Origin: an uncultured bacterium
Lineage (GTDB): Bacteria; Patescibacteria; JAEDAM01; Absconditabacterales; Absconditicoccaceae
Length of the DNA stretch: 45,297 nucleotides
Reading direction: 5' to 3'
Assembly: GCA_903904545.1 (NCBI GenBank)
Contig: CAIVDB010000058.1
Coordinates: 1-45,297 of the forward strand
Part shown: piece by piece, positions 1 through 10,172 of the stretch
Layout of the letters: each line of letters begins with the position of its first letter
Position numbering within the stretch: position 1 is the stretch's first letter
Translations under genes and position numbers: made by a program
Notes under the pieces: generated by a model
What the model saw: only the letters and a program-made list of their open reading frames with translations
Told to the model about the DNA's origin: nothing
Databases searched by the model: none

Positions 1-2578
1 CAGCAAGGGTATTATTTCCTAAACAAGAGAGAGATACACTATATCCATTACTCGTACTCACAGGAGCTCATGCAGTCATAGAGGTACAACTTGCATCAGA
101 AAGAGGGAGTTGTACGCTACTGCAGATTTGTCCGCCGGTTTGTGTTCCAAATTGATAATCAAAACACGCGGTATTGACAATATATTTTGTGATTAAGACA
201 CAACTATTTTGTTGTTTCTCACAAACTTGACCAGAAATAATGACTCCAAGTTGTCCTACCGGATCACACACTTCGTTTCTTGTAAGGAATCCATCCCCAC
301 AGACAAAAGGCTCTTGGATGATGACACTATCAGAAAGTGTTGGCAATGAAGAGCTCAAAGTCACGCTTGGCGTAAATGAAATATAATTTCTTGGACCAAC
401 AACACCTGTGACTACAAGAGTACCTGATTGTCCTATAGTAATCGTTCCAAGTTGTCCATTGAAAGAAGAAAGAGAAAGAAATCCTGCTCAAGCAACGAGG
501 TTGATACTCACGTTGTTGGCTACAACATTCCCATTATTTCCATAGGTGATAGTCAATGCAATAATATCTCCAGATACTGCTTGGATCATAGTATCCATAC
601 CAGATCCATAGGGAGGGGTATCCATTTGTGGTTTTGTGACATTATGTGCTGAGAGTGTGAGGTTGATCGCTGGGCGTCCTGCAACGACACCAGTAATTAC
701 AGTGGTATTGTTGGATATATTCGCATCGATTGCATTGCCTGTGATGGTAAAGGAACTCACAAAGGTTTGTCCTGAGCTTAGGAAAGTGTTGAAATTTCCT
801 GTCACTAAGATCTCTCCTGTTTGTCCAGGAATAAGTACAGGGAAGCTTCGTGCAGTAGGAGTAGCGTTGACTACAGAGGCGAGAGAAGAAAGGATACTGA
901 ACCCGGTGACTGTTCTGCCTCCTTCGTTTTTGTACTTTACTTTATATACGACAGCATCTCCGAAAGTAAATCCTGTGAAAGGAAGTAAATCTGCTGAAAT
1001 ACTGAGATCTGCGAGTCCAGGAAGGAAGGTGTTAGTACTAGAGGCGTTATTTGCTAAACTAGATTCGATACCAGAGAATCCTATATTTCCACTCAAGAAA
1101 AGTTGGAGTCCGGTAAGAGGAATCGTGCCTATTGTTCATGTAATGATATAAGAAATACTTTGTCCTGCAACGAGAGAAATTCCTGTCCATAAAAATGAAG
1201 AAAGATTTCCTGTTTGGGTACTAAAAGAATTAGTATATCCCAAGAGGGTATTGGGGAGTGTAATATCGACAAAGGCTCAAGTGACTCCAAGTGTACCGGT
1301 ATTAGTAAGGGTAATGATATATCCAACCTGGCTTCCGCTAGTGAGTGAAGAAAGATCGGTACCTGGCACCAATGAAGTGCTAAGACTTAAGTCAGCTACA
1401 GGAGCAACAGTGATACAAGCAGGCATAAGAAGTAAATTATTTCCTGTGTTTCCTTGTTCTCCCAATGCATCAATACGTGCTTGGAGACAAAGAGGAGTTC
1501 CCGTAGGATAGTTTTTATTCATATATCCTGTGACGATGACACTCCCTGTAAGCGCTGCAGGTAAAGTTCCAAGACTATATACAAGACCAGAAATATTAGT
1601 TCCACTAATACTTGCCGTGATGCTGCTATTGAGGATCGGAGTATTGCTCGTATTCCCATAATTGATCAGGAAGCTCACAAGATCTCCAGAAATTTGTGGA
1701 GCTGTACTGGCAGGGAAAGCAGTTGTCAAGAAAACATCGAAATATGCTGTTACAATTCACGTAAGTGTAGCACTATTATTCGTAAGGGTATATTCACTTC
1801 CAGAAAGGCTCACTGATGATAGCGTATTAAACAGGGTATTTACAGGGATATTCCCTTTGAGACTTCCAGTAATGACGATTGCCCATTCTTCTCAAGGATT
1901 GAGACTCGGTTTTGTAAAAGTATAGAGAGGAGCACTATAAGCGACAGAACTACTTTCAAAGTTGAGTGTTGTTTGTGGAAATATGGTCTCTAGTTTGATT
2001 CCGTTTGCAACTTGTGAGCCTCTATTCATTACCTTGATCGCATAAGCTACCTTGTCTCCAGAATTATGTGCTACAGGAGTAAGAAGCGTTTGTTCTAATG
2101 TAAGATCGGCAATAGGAGTAATTTGTACTCATGTAGTAAGTCGCCCTTGCGCTACTGTAAAGCCTCCGCTCGTACAAAGATAGGCTATATTCCCTGTAAA
2201 GGTCAAGGAATTAAATCCTCGCGAAGAAGGACGAAGTGTTCATGAAAGAGTAAGTTGCCCTGTCTGTCCTTGATTGAGTGTAAAAAGTGATAATGCAGGC
2301 AAAAAAGGTAACCATATGCTTGGTGTAGGAGAAGATCCTATTTGCCATGCAGGAAGAGAACTCTGTAAGGACGCAAGGAAGGGATGGAAAAATTGAATTT
2401 CTTGAATCATACAGACTGCTCCTGTAGTATTGTGCACCTGAAGAGAAAATGTCGGAACACTTCCAGAGATTGCTTGAGGCAAATCTGATGACAGGGAGAG
2501 CGAAATATCTCATGTAGCAAAAGTCGTGCCTACAAGGATACAGGTGGCAGCGCATACAGAGACAAAAATTTTTTTCAT
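1..2578 (-). CDS. Secreted DUF11-repeat surface protein (C-terminus beyond the window)
   Basis: Reads without TAA/TAG from ATG 2578 to the window edge, so at least 859 residues are visible and the 3' end is missing. The N-terminus is a classic signal peptide (MKKIFVSVCAATCILVGTTFA, cleavage likely after FA near residue 21), so the product is exported. The body is a series of roughly 120-residue Thr/Ser/Asn-rich beta domains with recurrent 'LxxGQTGxLxLSG' and 'YxNxGxxxxxxV' phrases, as in the DUF11 conserved repeat of surface proteins. Near residue 760 a cysteine-rich stretch 'CGDGFLTRNEVCD' resembles the CGDG...E.CD disulfide repeats of other surface proteins. Several glycines are UGA, including the one just after the signal peptide and the one at 68-70. 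It lies 37 nt downstream of a similar gene, probably one operon. The role (adhesion or envelope layer) is inferred. Confidence 0.85.
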
Positions 2579-2615
2579 AGTAATCATGGATAATGATTGA
2601 AGCAGTAAAAGTCGA

Positions 2616-5015
2616 TTAATTTATTTTTCCATTGATGATAATTCTTCAGGTTCCATTAGGACCAAGAGGAGGAAGCGACGTCCAATTGAGTAAGGATCAT
2701 CCTACTGTCATAGATTGACTATTTGGCATAGGCGATGCATTGACGAAGCTCAGTGTTGATGGCCAGTAATCTACGATAGAATAAGTAGAGAGCGTCGTTG
2801 TTCATTCATTTTTGTAATCAAGTGCGAAAGTAACGGAATCTCCATGAGTAGATCCTGCTTGTAAGATAGTTTTGACAAAAGAAACACTCATAGTAGAGAC
2901 AACAAAAGGAACAGAAGAAATACCTGTTTTTGTTTGTCCATTGACCGTATAACTCAGTGTCCCTGTATTGAGATACGAAACTGCACAACTTGGATTGTTT
3001 GCTACAGTCCCGGTAAAATTGATAATAAGGGATTGGCCTACAGGAAGTTGTGGAATAAGTGTTCGAAGATAAGGAGGATTAGCGCTGTTTACCGTGAGAG
3101 GATAATTGGAGGTATATGTGGTTGCAGGAAAAATACACGCACTATTAGGTCGAAGATCTCAGATCTGCACACTATTGGCTATATCTGGACCATTATTGGT
3201 GATCGTGATGGCAAATTGGATAGCTTCTCCAAGAGAAAAGACATTTTTATTGATCGTCTTGATGATACTCAAATTTGTGCTTGGTGTATAACAAGAGTAG
3301 GTAGCACCATCATATTTTGGAGGTTGGACTTCCAAAGAAGAGATATAAGAAGTATTGAGCGGGTCACTTTGACAAAGTTGGAGAGAAATGACTCTTCCTG
3401 TAATGATCATATATCCTGTCTGTCCAGGCGCAAGGTCAAAACCAGAATACGTAACACTCGTATTGGGACCAATCATTCCTGTGCCGAATTGATAAGGAGG
3501 AACTACGCCATGCAAACTACTACTCACATATGCGAGGGACAAAGGAAGATCATCCTCGAGAACAACCTGATGAGCGGTTCAGCTTCCTGTATTAGAAAAT
3601 TCAACCTTAAATCCTACAAGGTCACCAGAGTGGTAGAAAATATTGGAGATAAGTGTTTTATTTATATGTAATATCGGTTGAGGTGCAGGAGTGACGGTAA
3701 CTGTCGCATTACAGGTCTTGGGCACCGTACAAGCACCTCCATTGACTGTGAAACTATAGTTTGTCGTCTGAGTAGGAGAGACATTAAATCGTCAAGCTTG
3801 ATTTGGCATAATGATACCTCCAGAGATACCTACAAGATTAGAGATAGCGGTGGTAAAAGTAGAATTGAAATTGAGGAGTGCATTTTGCCCCGCAGTAATA
3901 GTTTGTTGTGCTGGAGTAAGTGTACAATTTGGTTGTGCAGCTGGAATAATGTTGACTGTAGCCGTACATATAGAAGGTGTGGATCCTGCCATACCGTTGA
4001 CTGTAAAACTATAAGTAGTAGTCTGAGTAGGAGAGACATTAATTCGTCCAGCCTGGTTGGGAAGGATGATTCCTCCAGAGATATTTACGAGATTAGAGAT
4101 GGAGGTGACATTGCTAGAATTGAAATTAAGCAACGCGCTTTGTCCACAGGTAGCCGTTTGCTGTGCTGGAGCAAGTGTACATTTAGGCTGCAGAATATTT
4201 TGCACTAATTTACATGAACTATCGCAGATATATCCAACAGGAGCTCCATCGCTGCCATCACATTCTTCTGCAGGAGCAGTGGATGTCCAAGGGAGTATAG
4301 TTCCATTGATTAAGATTCCTAATTTTCCATTGGTACTTGCAGTACCTGCTTTATTTGGATTATCTTGGACGCCATCTCCACATTTCGCAATATAGAAGTT
4401 TTGACATTCGTAGTCATTCACAGCTGGATATCGAGCACTAGGATTACTAGTAAACGATCCTCAGATGCCATTTATCCCAACATAATTCATGGTGTAGATA
4501 TTTGTCAAAGACCCTCGTCCAGAGATTTGTCTTCTCCAAAGATTGTGAACAATCTGTGCTGCAATAGCGTTTCTATTTGGAGTAGGTGATGGTTTAGTTG
4601 TATAAGTTAAATCACTTTGTTTATACACCAAGAGGGTAGATATCCCTCAGAAATTGAAATGATTTGTTCCGGGTCTTCCGTTAGAAGTATAAAAGAATGC
4701 TGGAAGGAGACCTCAGAGAGTATTGCTATTCAATGTATTTCCCAGTGCTCCGTAAGGATTGTAAATGCGCGTATTGGTAGGATCCAACATTTCTCGACTC
4801 GATCCCAAAGTGTTCGGCGTCTGAGTTTCATATGCTCTAAACGACTGTCCTTCATAGAAGCCATAAGGAAAATTACTGATACATTGGCTAGTATAGGCAG
4901 TAGGAATGCTTGTTTGGGGAGTGATTCCACCCAAGGAAACAAGTCATGCAAGACTAGTCAAAGGTAAGAGTCCACCAATCAATCATAAGACTATACGAGG
5001 AGAATGAGGAAACAT
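2616..5015 (-). CDS. Secreted Ig-like/DUF11 surface protein with Cys-rich module
   Basis: 799 residues, ATG 5015 to TAA 2616. The N-terminus is a signal-like hydrophobic stretch (IVLGLIGGLLPLTSLAGLVSLGG, two glycines as UGA). Residues about 210-273 carry a cysteine module with 'KCGDGVQDN', 'EECDGSDG' and 'CDSSCK', resembling DUF4215-type CGDG/ECD repeats. Residues about 274-450 hold two near-identical modules of about 85 residues ('CTLxPAQQT', 'ALLNFNS', 'ISGGII', 'NQAG', 'NVSPTQTT', 'YSFTVNG'), an Ig-like tandem repeat. The rest is DUF11-like. The protein ends in 'GTGRIIINGKIN' with no membrane anchor or sorting signal, so attachment may be through the downstream gene product or non-covalent. 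No clear Shine-Dalgarno precedes the ATG; an AT-rich TATATATACCC lies immediately upstream. Confidence 0.85.
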
Positions 5016-5056
5016 GGGTATATATAAGGAGTAAAAATAGTATAAGTATATGTGTA

Positions 5057-8000
5057 TTATTCAATGCCTGGTCACGTGTGATCTCATCCACCTGGCTCTA
5101 ATCCAGGACCCGTAATGTCTCCATCAGGAGTCTCAGCACCAGGAGTCGTACGATCTCCATCTCATTTTTCCGTACGAATCAATCCAATACTCATGCTAAG
5201 ATCTTCTCCATACGCACCCGCCTTCATACCACTAGAGAGATTTCTTCCTCAGATATGGGTAGAGTTTTCATAGGTCACCACAGGAGGGGTTTCTGGGGGA
5301 GGAGTATCATTTCCTGGCTCTACAACATCTTGAGAAGTAGTAATGTCTATTCACTTAATCTTCATTCCTAGCGATTCATTACAACACTCACCAAGCAAAT
5401 AGAATACTCGATCAACATTTAGTCTAACCTTTTTATTTGTATTGTCAATAGGAAGTGTTCCGTCGATAAGTTGCTCTATTGCATCTTTTTTCCCTAGGTC
5501 GATAGTGATATTTTCTTTTGCACAAAGTGCAGTAATATGCTCCTTAAATGTCTTCATTTCTTGTTCGTTCTTCTTGAGATTTACCAGTACCCAATCTTTT
5601 GCTTGCTGAGGATTCTCTTGGATGGTATAGAGTTCTCCCTGATATCCCGTTCCTCCAAGTGAGGTAAGAGAGAAATTCTTGCTGATATATTGATTTTTTC
5701 ATTTTCCTCTTCTATAAAAAGCAGAGTATCAAAGAATAGTCTCATCTTGTGTTGGTGTGGTATAAGGATGAGTATCTTTGCTCCATAGTGTTCTTTGTGT
5801 TTTGAGTTCATCCATAAGGTCGGCATCCATAGTTTCTCCAGAGGGCCCCTTCAATGAAAGTGCATCCATTTTGCTTGTCGCATGATAGCTTACGATTTGA
5901 CCAATCTTTGCTCTTGCATATTCAGGCTCCTTGGCAAAAATTTGTTTACATCTATCGACAATATATGCTTTGGTGGCAGCAGGTGTTTCAGCGCTTTTTA
6001 ATTTTCCAGCAAGTGCAGGAAATTTGTTTCCTAATATTTTGATCAGCGTAGCAACTCCTTTACTAAGTTTATCGGCATTGATAAGTCACTCAGAAGTTTC
6101 TTGTATAAGTTTTTTGTATTCAGCAGGACTGTTTTTTTCAGAATTCATCAATACTGTTACCATATCTTTCATTATCTTTTCCTCTGCTTGTGTCTCTGTA
6201 GTAAGTAAAGATTCAAAGGAAACTGTCTTCTCTACTTGTGTTTCTGTGCTTTCTGGTGTTTGGGTATCTGCTTTTCCCTCAGATTTGACTTCCGTAGTTT
6301 TGCTTGTAAACGTCATCGGAGCATTGAGCGTTTTCCCTGAGTTATGCGTAGAAGGAAGTCTGCAAGTTTTCGTTGTTCCTTCTCCTCCGAGGACCAAGAA
6401 ACATCTTTTCCCAAGACCATCAGATTGGGTATAAGCAGTGATATTGCCTACATCACCCATGATTAAGGTTTTCCCATCAGCAGAAAATGCGCAGTTATCA
6501 AGGACCTTTTGTTGGACCTTACTGCGAATATCTATGATATCAGAAATGTTCCCCTGAGTGGCGGTCAATGAGATATGTCCTTTTGGTTCTTCTTTTACTT
6601 CAAGTAAGGATTTTCCTTCATTGTCCCTAAGCGAGTATATTGCATCGATGTATGTTGCATAAGCTTCTACGCTAGGTGGTTGAGGAAGGAAAATATCTTT
6701 TTGGTCGATACCTCCTGCATTGATAAGTTTTGCATCCAGAAGTTTTTGATCCTGACGAGAGATGTAATTATTTCTTCGATGTCTGAGAGATAATCAAATT
6801 TTTGGATAGATTAGAGGAAATACATCCGCAATAAACATACCACCAAGACCAGCGCTGACCTTAGAAATTTCTGTCTTGCCAGCGATACGTTGATACATGG
6901 TTTCTCTCCATTCGTTCGTTATTCCTTGGGTATAAATATCCAAAAGAGTTTGTGCTGCTTCTACAGGTTTCTCTGCTGTTTGCAGTGCTGCACGAAGTCC
7001 ACTTCTCTCGAAGTATTGAGCAAGTTGTTTGATATTGGTCTCAAAATATTTTTTATTATTGACGATAAATTTTTCCATCAAAGGCTTCTTTGTGATGAAT
7101 GTCTTCTGCATCTCTTCAAGATGAGTAAGAAGAGTAGTCTCAAGTGCGGACTGAGAACTTATTCCCTCCTTAGTGATGCCATGAGCAAAGACTTCAGAGA
7201 TTACATCGCTATATTGCTTATAGACTTGCTCGATAGCAGCCTTACTATCTTTCTGATAATTGAGACCTACTTCGCCGACAGTGATCATAGGAGCTATACC
7301 GACAAAAATCTCACTTGCGCCCGCTTCGACTCCTATATATTTAGCTTTGTGAAGATCGTCTAGAGAACTCGTAACGACTTGAGGATAATTAAATTGATGA
7401 GCAAATTCTCCTCCTATATGGACACTCAGAATAGGTGTTCATAGCACATTACTCACACCACCATTTCGTGCATATTTATCTTTTAATTTTTCTCCTGTAG
7501 TTCCAGATTGTCCAAAGACAAACCCAACGGTAAGTGTAGCAGGATTGAAGGTAATAGAAGCAAGTGCTCCCAACAAATCTTTCATAAAACTATTTTCTAT
7601 CTCATGTCTTTTTTTATTGATATCTCGAGATTTACTTATACCTAAGCTAAGTAATTTTGGCTCATCATTCATCATTGCATCGATATGTACATTATCCAAG
7701 AAGGTCATGATACCTTTCTTCATCTGGATAAATTCAGGACTTCATAGCGTGATTTTTTCTCCAGTGGCACTATTTTTTCCTAGAGATACAAATACATCCC
7801 TAAAGGGATTGTTGTCTAATTTCTGTTGTAATGAAGGATACGTGACAGGAATTCTATCGATACCAAGGAGTCTATCTACAAGATCTGGGGCAAGGGTATG
7901 AGAGGATCCATTGATTCTTTCTATCGTTTGTGAAAATAGTGGCTGAAATGCAGGATAGGTCTCACAGAGTTGTGATAATTCACTAAAGGTCGCTTTATCT

Positions 8001-9415
8001 TCACTAATCTCTTGTATAGCACTTCTGATCTTTGGATCAGTATTAGCAATATCTATATTCTTGAGAACATTGAAAAGTACAATATTTTCTCCTTGAGTAA
8101 CTCCTGGATGTAAGGCAAGAAATTGAGTATCCTGATGTTTTATTTTGGTTTCAGAAAGTTTGACTGCTGTCTGCATGGCATCATAGAGCTGAGGCCCGAA
8201 GATTGCCCCTACATCGCCCTGATTTTCTCACTTAGACATCTTTTGTTTTTCTTTGACAGCAAACCAATCTGCTCTCCAAAGATCCTTCCAATTGGAAGGA
8301 AGTGCTGATTTATTACGTTCTTGGTAGTCTTTTTTCCATTGTTCTCTGTGTTGTCTTTTGTTGGTATCATCACGATACTGAACAGATAATTTTCCATCTC
8401 CATTATAATCACACAAGCTCTTGAGAATGTGGTCTGCATCCTTGGGTGCATTACTAAAATTGCTTCTTTGTTTCAATCTTTTTTCATATTCAGAACCAAA
8501 GCCTTCTACTTCACGAGCAAAGGCAACTAATTTTATTTTAAAGTCTTCGTTCCCTTGCGCATATTTGATAATGTCAGCAAGTTTCCCTCTTTCGTGATCT
8601 CGTCATCCTTCACGGTCGTAGGCAAATCCACATCTCTTGATATCTTTTCCTGAGTCTATTTTGTCCCATAGATCTGGATTCTTCTCAAGATATAAGATTA
8701 ACCCTGCAAGTCCATTGACAGGACTAAGATTGATTTTGAAGTCTCTTGGAGAGAGTTCTCCCAGACCACCAAAGATTTTCTCCATCTCTTTGTGGAGACC
8801 ACCTTTTTTGTAGATATTGAGAATATCTTGCTCATTTGTTGGTGCATCGATATCATCATATTCGAAGGCAATCTTTCCTTTGGGACCAAGTTCTTGAAAA
8901 TTAAATGTTTCTGGTTTGTATCCGTAGGTAGTTTTTTCAACAAGGGTTTCTTTGGGATTTTGCTTATCTGTGGTTCATGGAGTTTGGATATCTTGTTTGA
9001 GATCTTTGAGGAGAGCAGTAGTGATATCATGAGAAAGCTCATCGAGTTCGAAAGTGGTCTGATCTATGACATCTTGGATCTCTTTGTTTTGAAGTTGTTT
9101 GATATAGGCATCGAGTTTGTGATTGGAAAGATATGTTTTAAATTCATTTTTTATTCGTAGTTTCCCTTGAGTAGCATAGGTTCCTTTCTGAAGAAAAGCA
9201 GCAACAGTATCTTTATTCGCCAATAAAAAATCATCAAAATCTTCTTCAGCAAGTATGTTGATCCTTGATTCTTTCTCTTTGTTGTCCAATTCTGATAGAG
9301 AGGAAACCTTGATCTTGTCTTTAAGATCAACTACAGTATCCATCTTCAATGCCTCTTTGAGAGAAAGTTCTTGCTTTGAATCAGGGGTAAATTCAACTCA
9401 GCTAGTGATAGCCAT
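5057..9415 (-). CDS. Large cytoplasmic hypothetical protein, 1452 aa
   Basis: One continuous code-25 frame from ATG 9415 (MAITSGVEFTPDSKQEL) to TAA 5057. I do not recognise the family. There is no signal peptide or obvious membrane helix. Most of it is charged and helix-rich (Lys/Glu/Asp/Gln). At about residues 337-345 'DYNGDGKLS' matches an EF-hand/dockerin-type calcium loop (DxNxDGxxS). Around residues 940-1100 there is a compact segment with 'SADGKTLIMGDVGNITAY' followed by a Thr/Glu-rich linker. The C-terminus is Pro/Gly/Asp-rich and acidic (TPPPETPP, GDRTTPGAE, GPGLEPGG). It lies upstream of the two surface-protein genes on the same strand, 41 nt apart, so co-expression is plausible. A structural or cytoskeletal role would be a guess. 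Confidence 0.8.
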
Positions 9416-9506
9416 GGTGATGCGGGAATATAAAAGCCTATATAAGGTATATAGACAATGATACTCCCTTTTGCATATTTGTAAACTTTCTTCCCCCAAA
9501 AAGAAA

Positions 9507-9530
9507 AAAACAACTTGCGTTGTTTAATAA
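9507..9530 (-). terminator. Probable intrinsic terminator downstream of tRNA-Thr
   Basis: Read on the minus strand: AACAAC, loop GCAA, GTTGTT, then a run of T. It would stop transcripts coming from tRNA-Thr before the large 1452-aa gene. Confidence 0.5.
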
Positions 9531-9880
9531 ACGTGATATAGTATGGGAAATAGGAGATGTATTGAGGAACTTTGTGTATTTTTGACGATCTCTCTTGTTC
9601 GTTAGAGAGGCCCTCCGCTTCGCGGAGTTTATTTTTTCTTTTCTTTCTCCATGGACTTCCGTCCATGGTTATGAGAGGTCGAGCCTTCGGCTCTTTTTCT
9701 AGCAACTTCAGTAACTAGGTATTGAGCGGACCTTTGTTTCGCAGAGCTTCAATCAAAAAAGTCTTGAAGAGACGACCTATTTTTCACTTTGGATGGAAGT
9801 CCAAAGTAGTCAAAAAAAATCTTATAAGTCCCAAGGGGACGACCTCTACTAAGTTATGATTTGTAATAAATTATTTTTTT

Positions 9881-9936
9881 TTAGCCACGAACGGGAACCT
9901 GCCCCGCAGTACTGCGGGGTCCAACCCGTGACCTCA
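9881..9936 (-). repeat. Duplicated 3' tRNA-Thr fragment split by an 18-bp palindrome
   Basis: TTAGCCACGAACGGGAA (9881-9897) and AACCCGTGACCTCA (9923-9936) are exact copies of the acceptor 3' strand / T-arm and variable region of the intact tRNA-Thr about 30 nt away, in the same orientation. Between them the tRNA has only TCG; here 25 nt are present, containing the perfect palindrome CCCCGCAGTACTGCGGGG (9902-9919). The anticodon and D arms are absent, so it is not a functional tRNA. Confidence 0.8.
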
Positions 9937-9967
9937 AATATTTCTATAATGAATTATTCTTTTTCTT

Positions 9968-10040
9968 AGCCACGAACGGGAATCGAACCCGTGACCTCAC
10001 CCTTACCATGGGTGCGCTCTACCGACTGAGCCATCGCGGC
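9968..10040 (-). tRNA. tRNA-Thr (anticodon GGU)
   Basis: The complete cloverleaf reads on the minus strand. The acceptor stem is GCCGCGA paired with TCGTGGC (one G-T pair). The D arm is GCTC...GAGC with AGTCGGTA loop bases. The anticodon stem is CACCC/GGGTG around loop ATGGTAA (anticodon GGT). The T arm is ACGGG/CCCGT with TTCGATT loop. The discriminator base is T and CCA is not encoded. A broken copy of its 3' end lies just downstream. Confidence 0.95.
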
Positions 10041-10172
10041 AATAGTATAGATATAAGTAGCAAGATATGAGTATTGAGTACTCCATACTTACTACTTTAT
10101 ACTTTATACTCGACAGAGACTACATATCCTCCCTCAAAATTCAAGTCAAACAGAAAACAGGACTCCAGAAAA

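Larger units (their letters stand above)
9416..9967. other. Hairpin-rich spacer without genes
   Basis: No convincing ORF in 552 nt. It holds a run of separate perfect hairpins: CTCCGC-ttc-GCGGAG (9613-9627, followed by a T-rich run), CCATGGAC-ttcc-GTCCATGG (9649-9668), GAGCC-ttc-GGCTC followed by TTTTTCT (9681-9698), ACTTTGGA-N6-TCCAAAGT (9786-9807), GTCCC-aag-GGGAC (9828-9840), and the CCCCGC...GCGGGG palindrome (9902-9919) inside a tRNA fragment. On the minus strand AACAAC-gcaa-GTTGTT followed by T's (about 9507-9528) looks like a terminator for the tRNA transcript ahead of the 5057-9415 gene. Confidence 0.7.

Noticed and set aside
2211..2555. Minus-strand 114-aa ORF
   Set aside because: It is an out-of-frame shadow of the signal-peptide region of the 1-2578 surface protein.
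2934..4208. Long plus-strand ORFs over the surface-protein region
   Set aside because: They are antisense shadows with Cys/Arg/Ile-rich, non-protein-like composition; the minus frame has repeats and a signal peptide.
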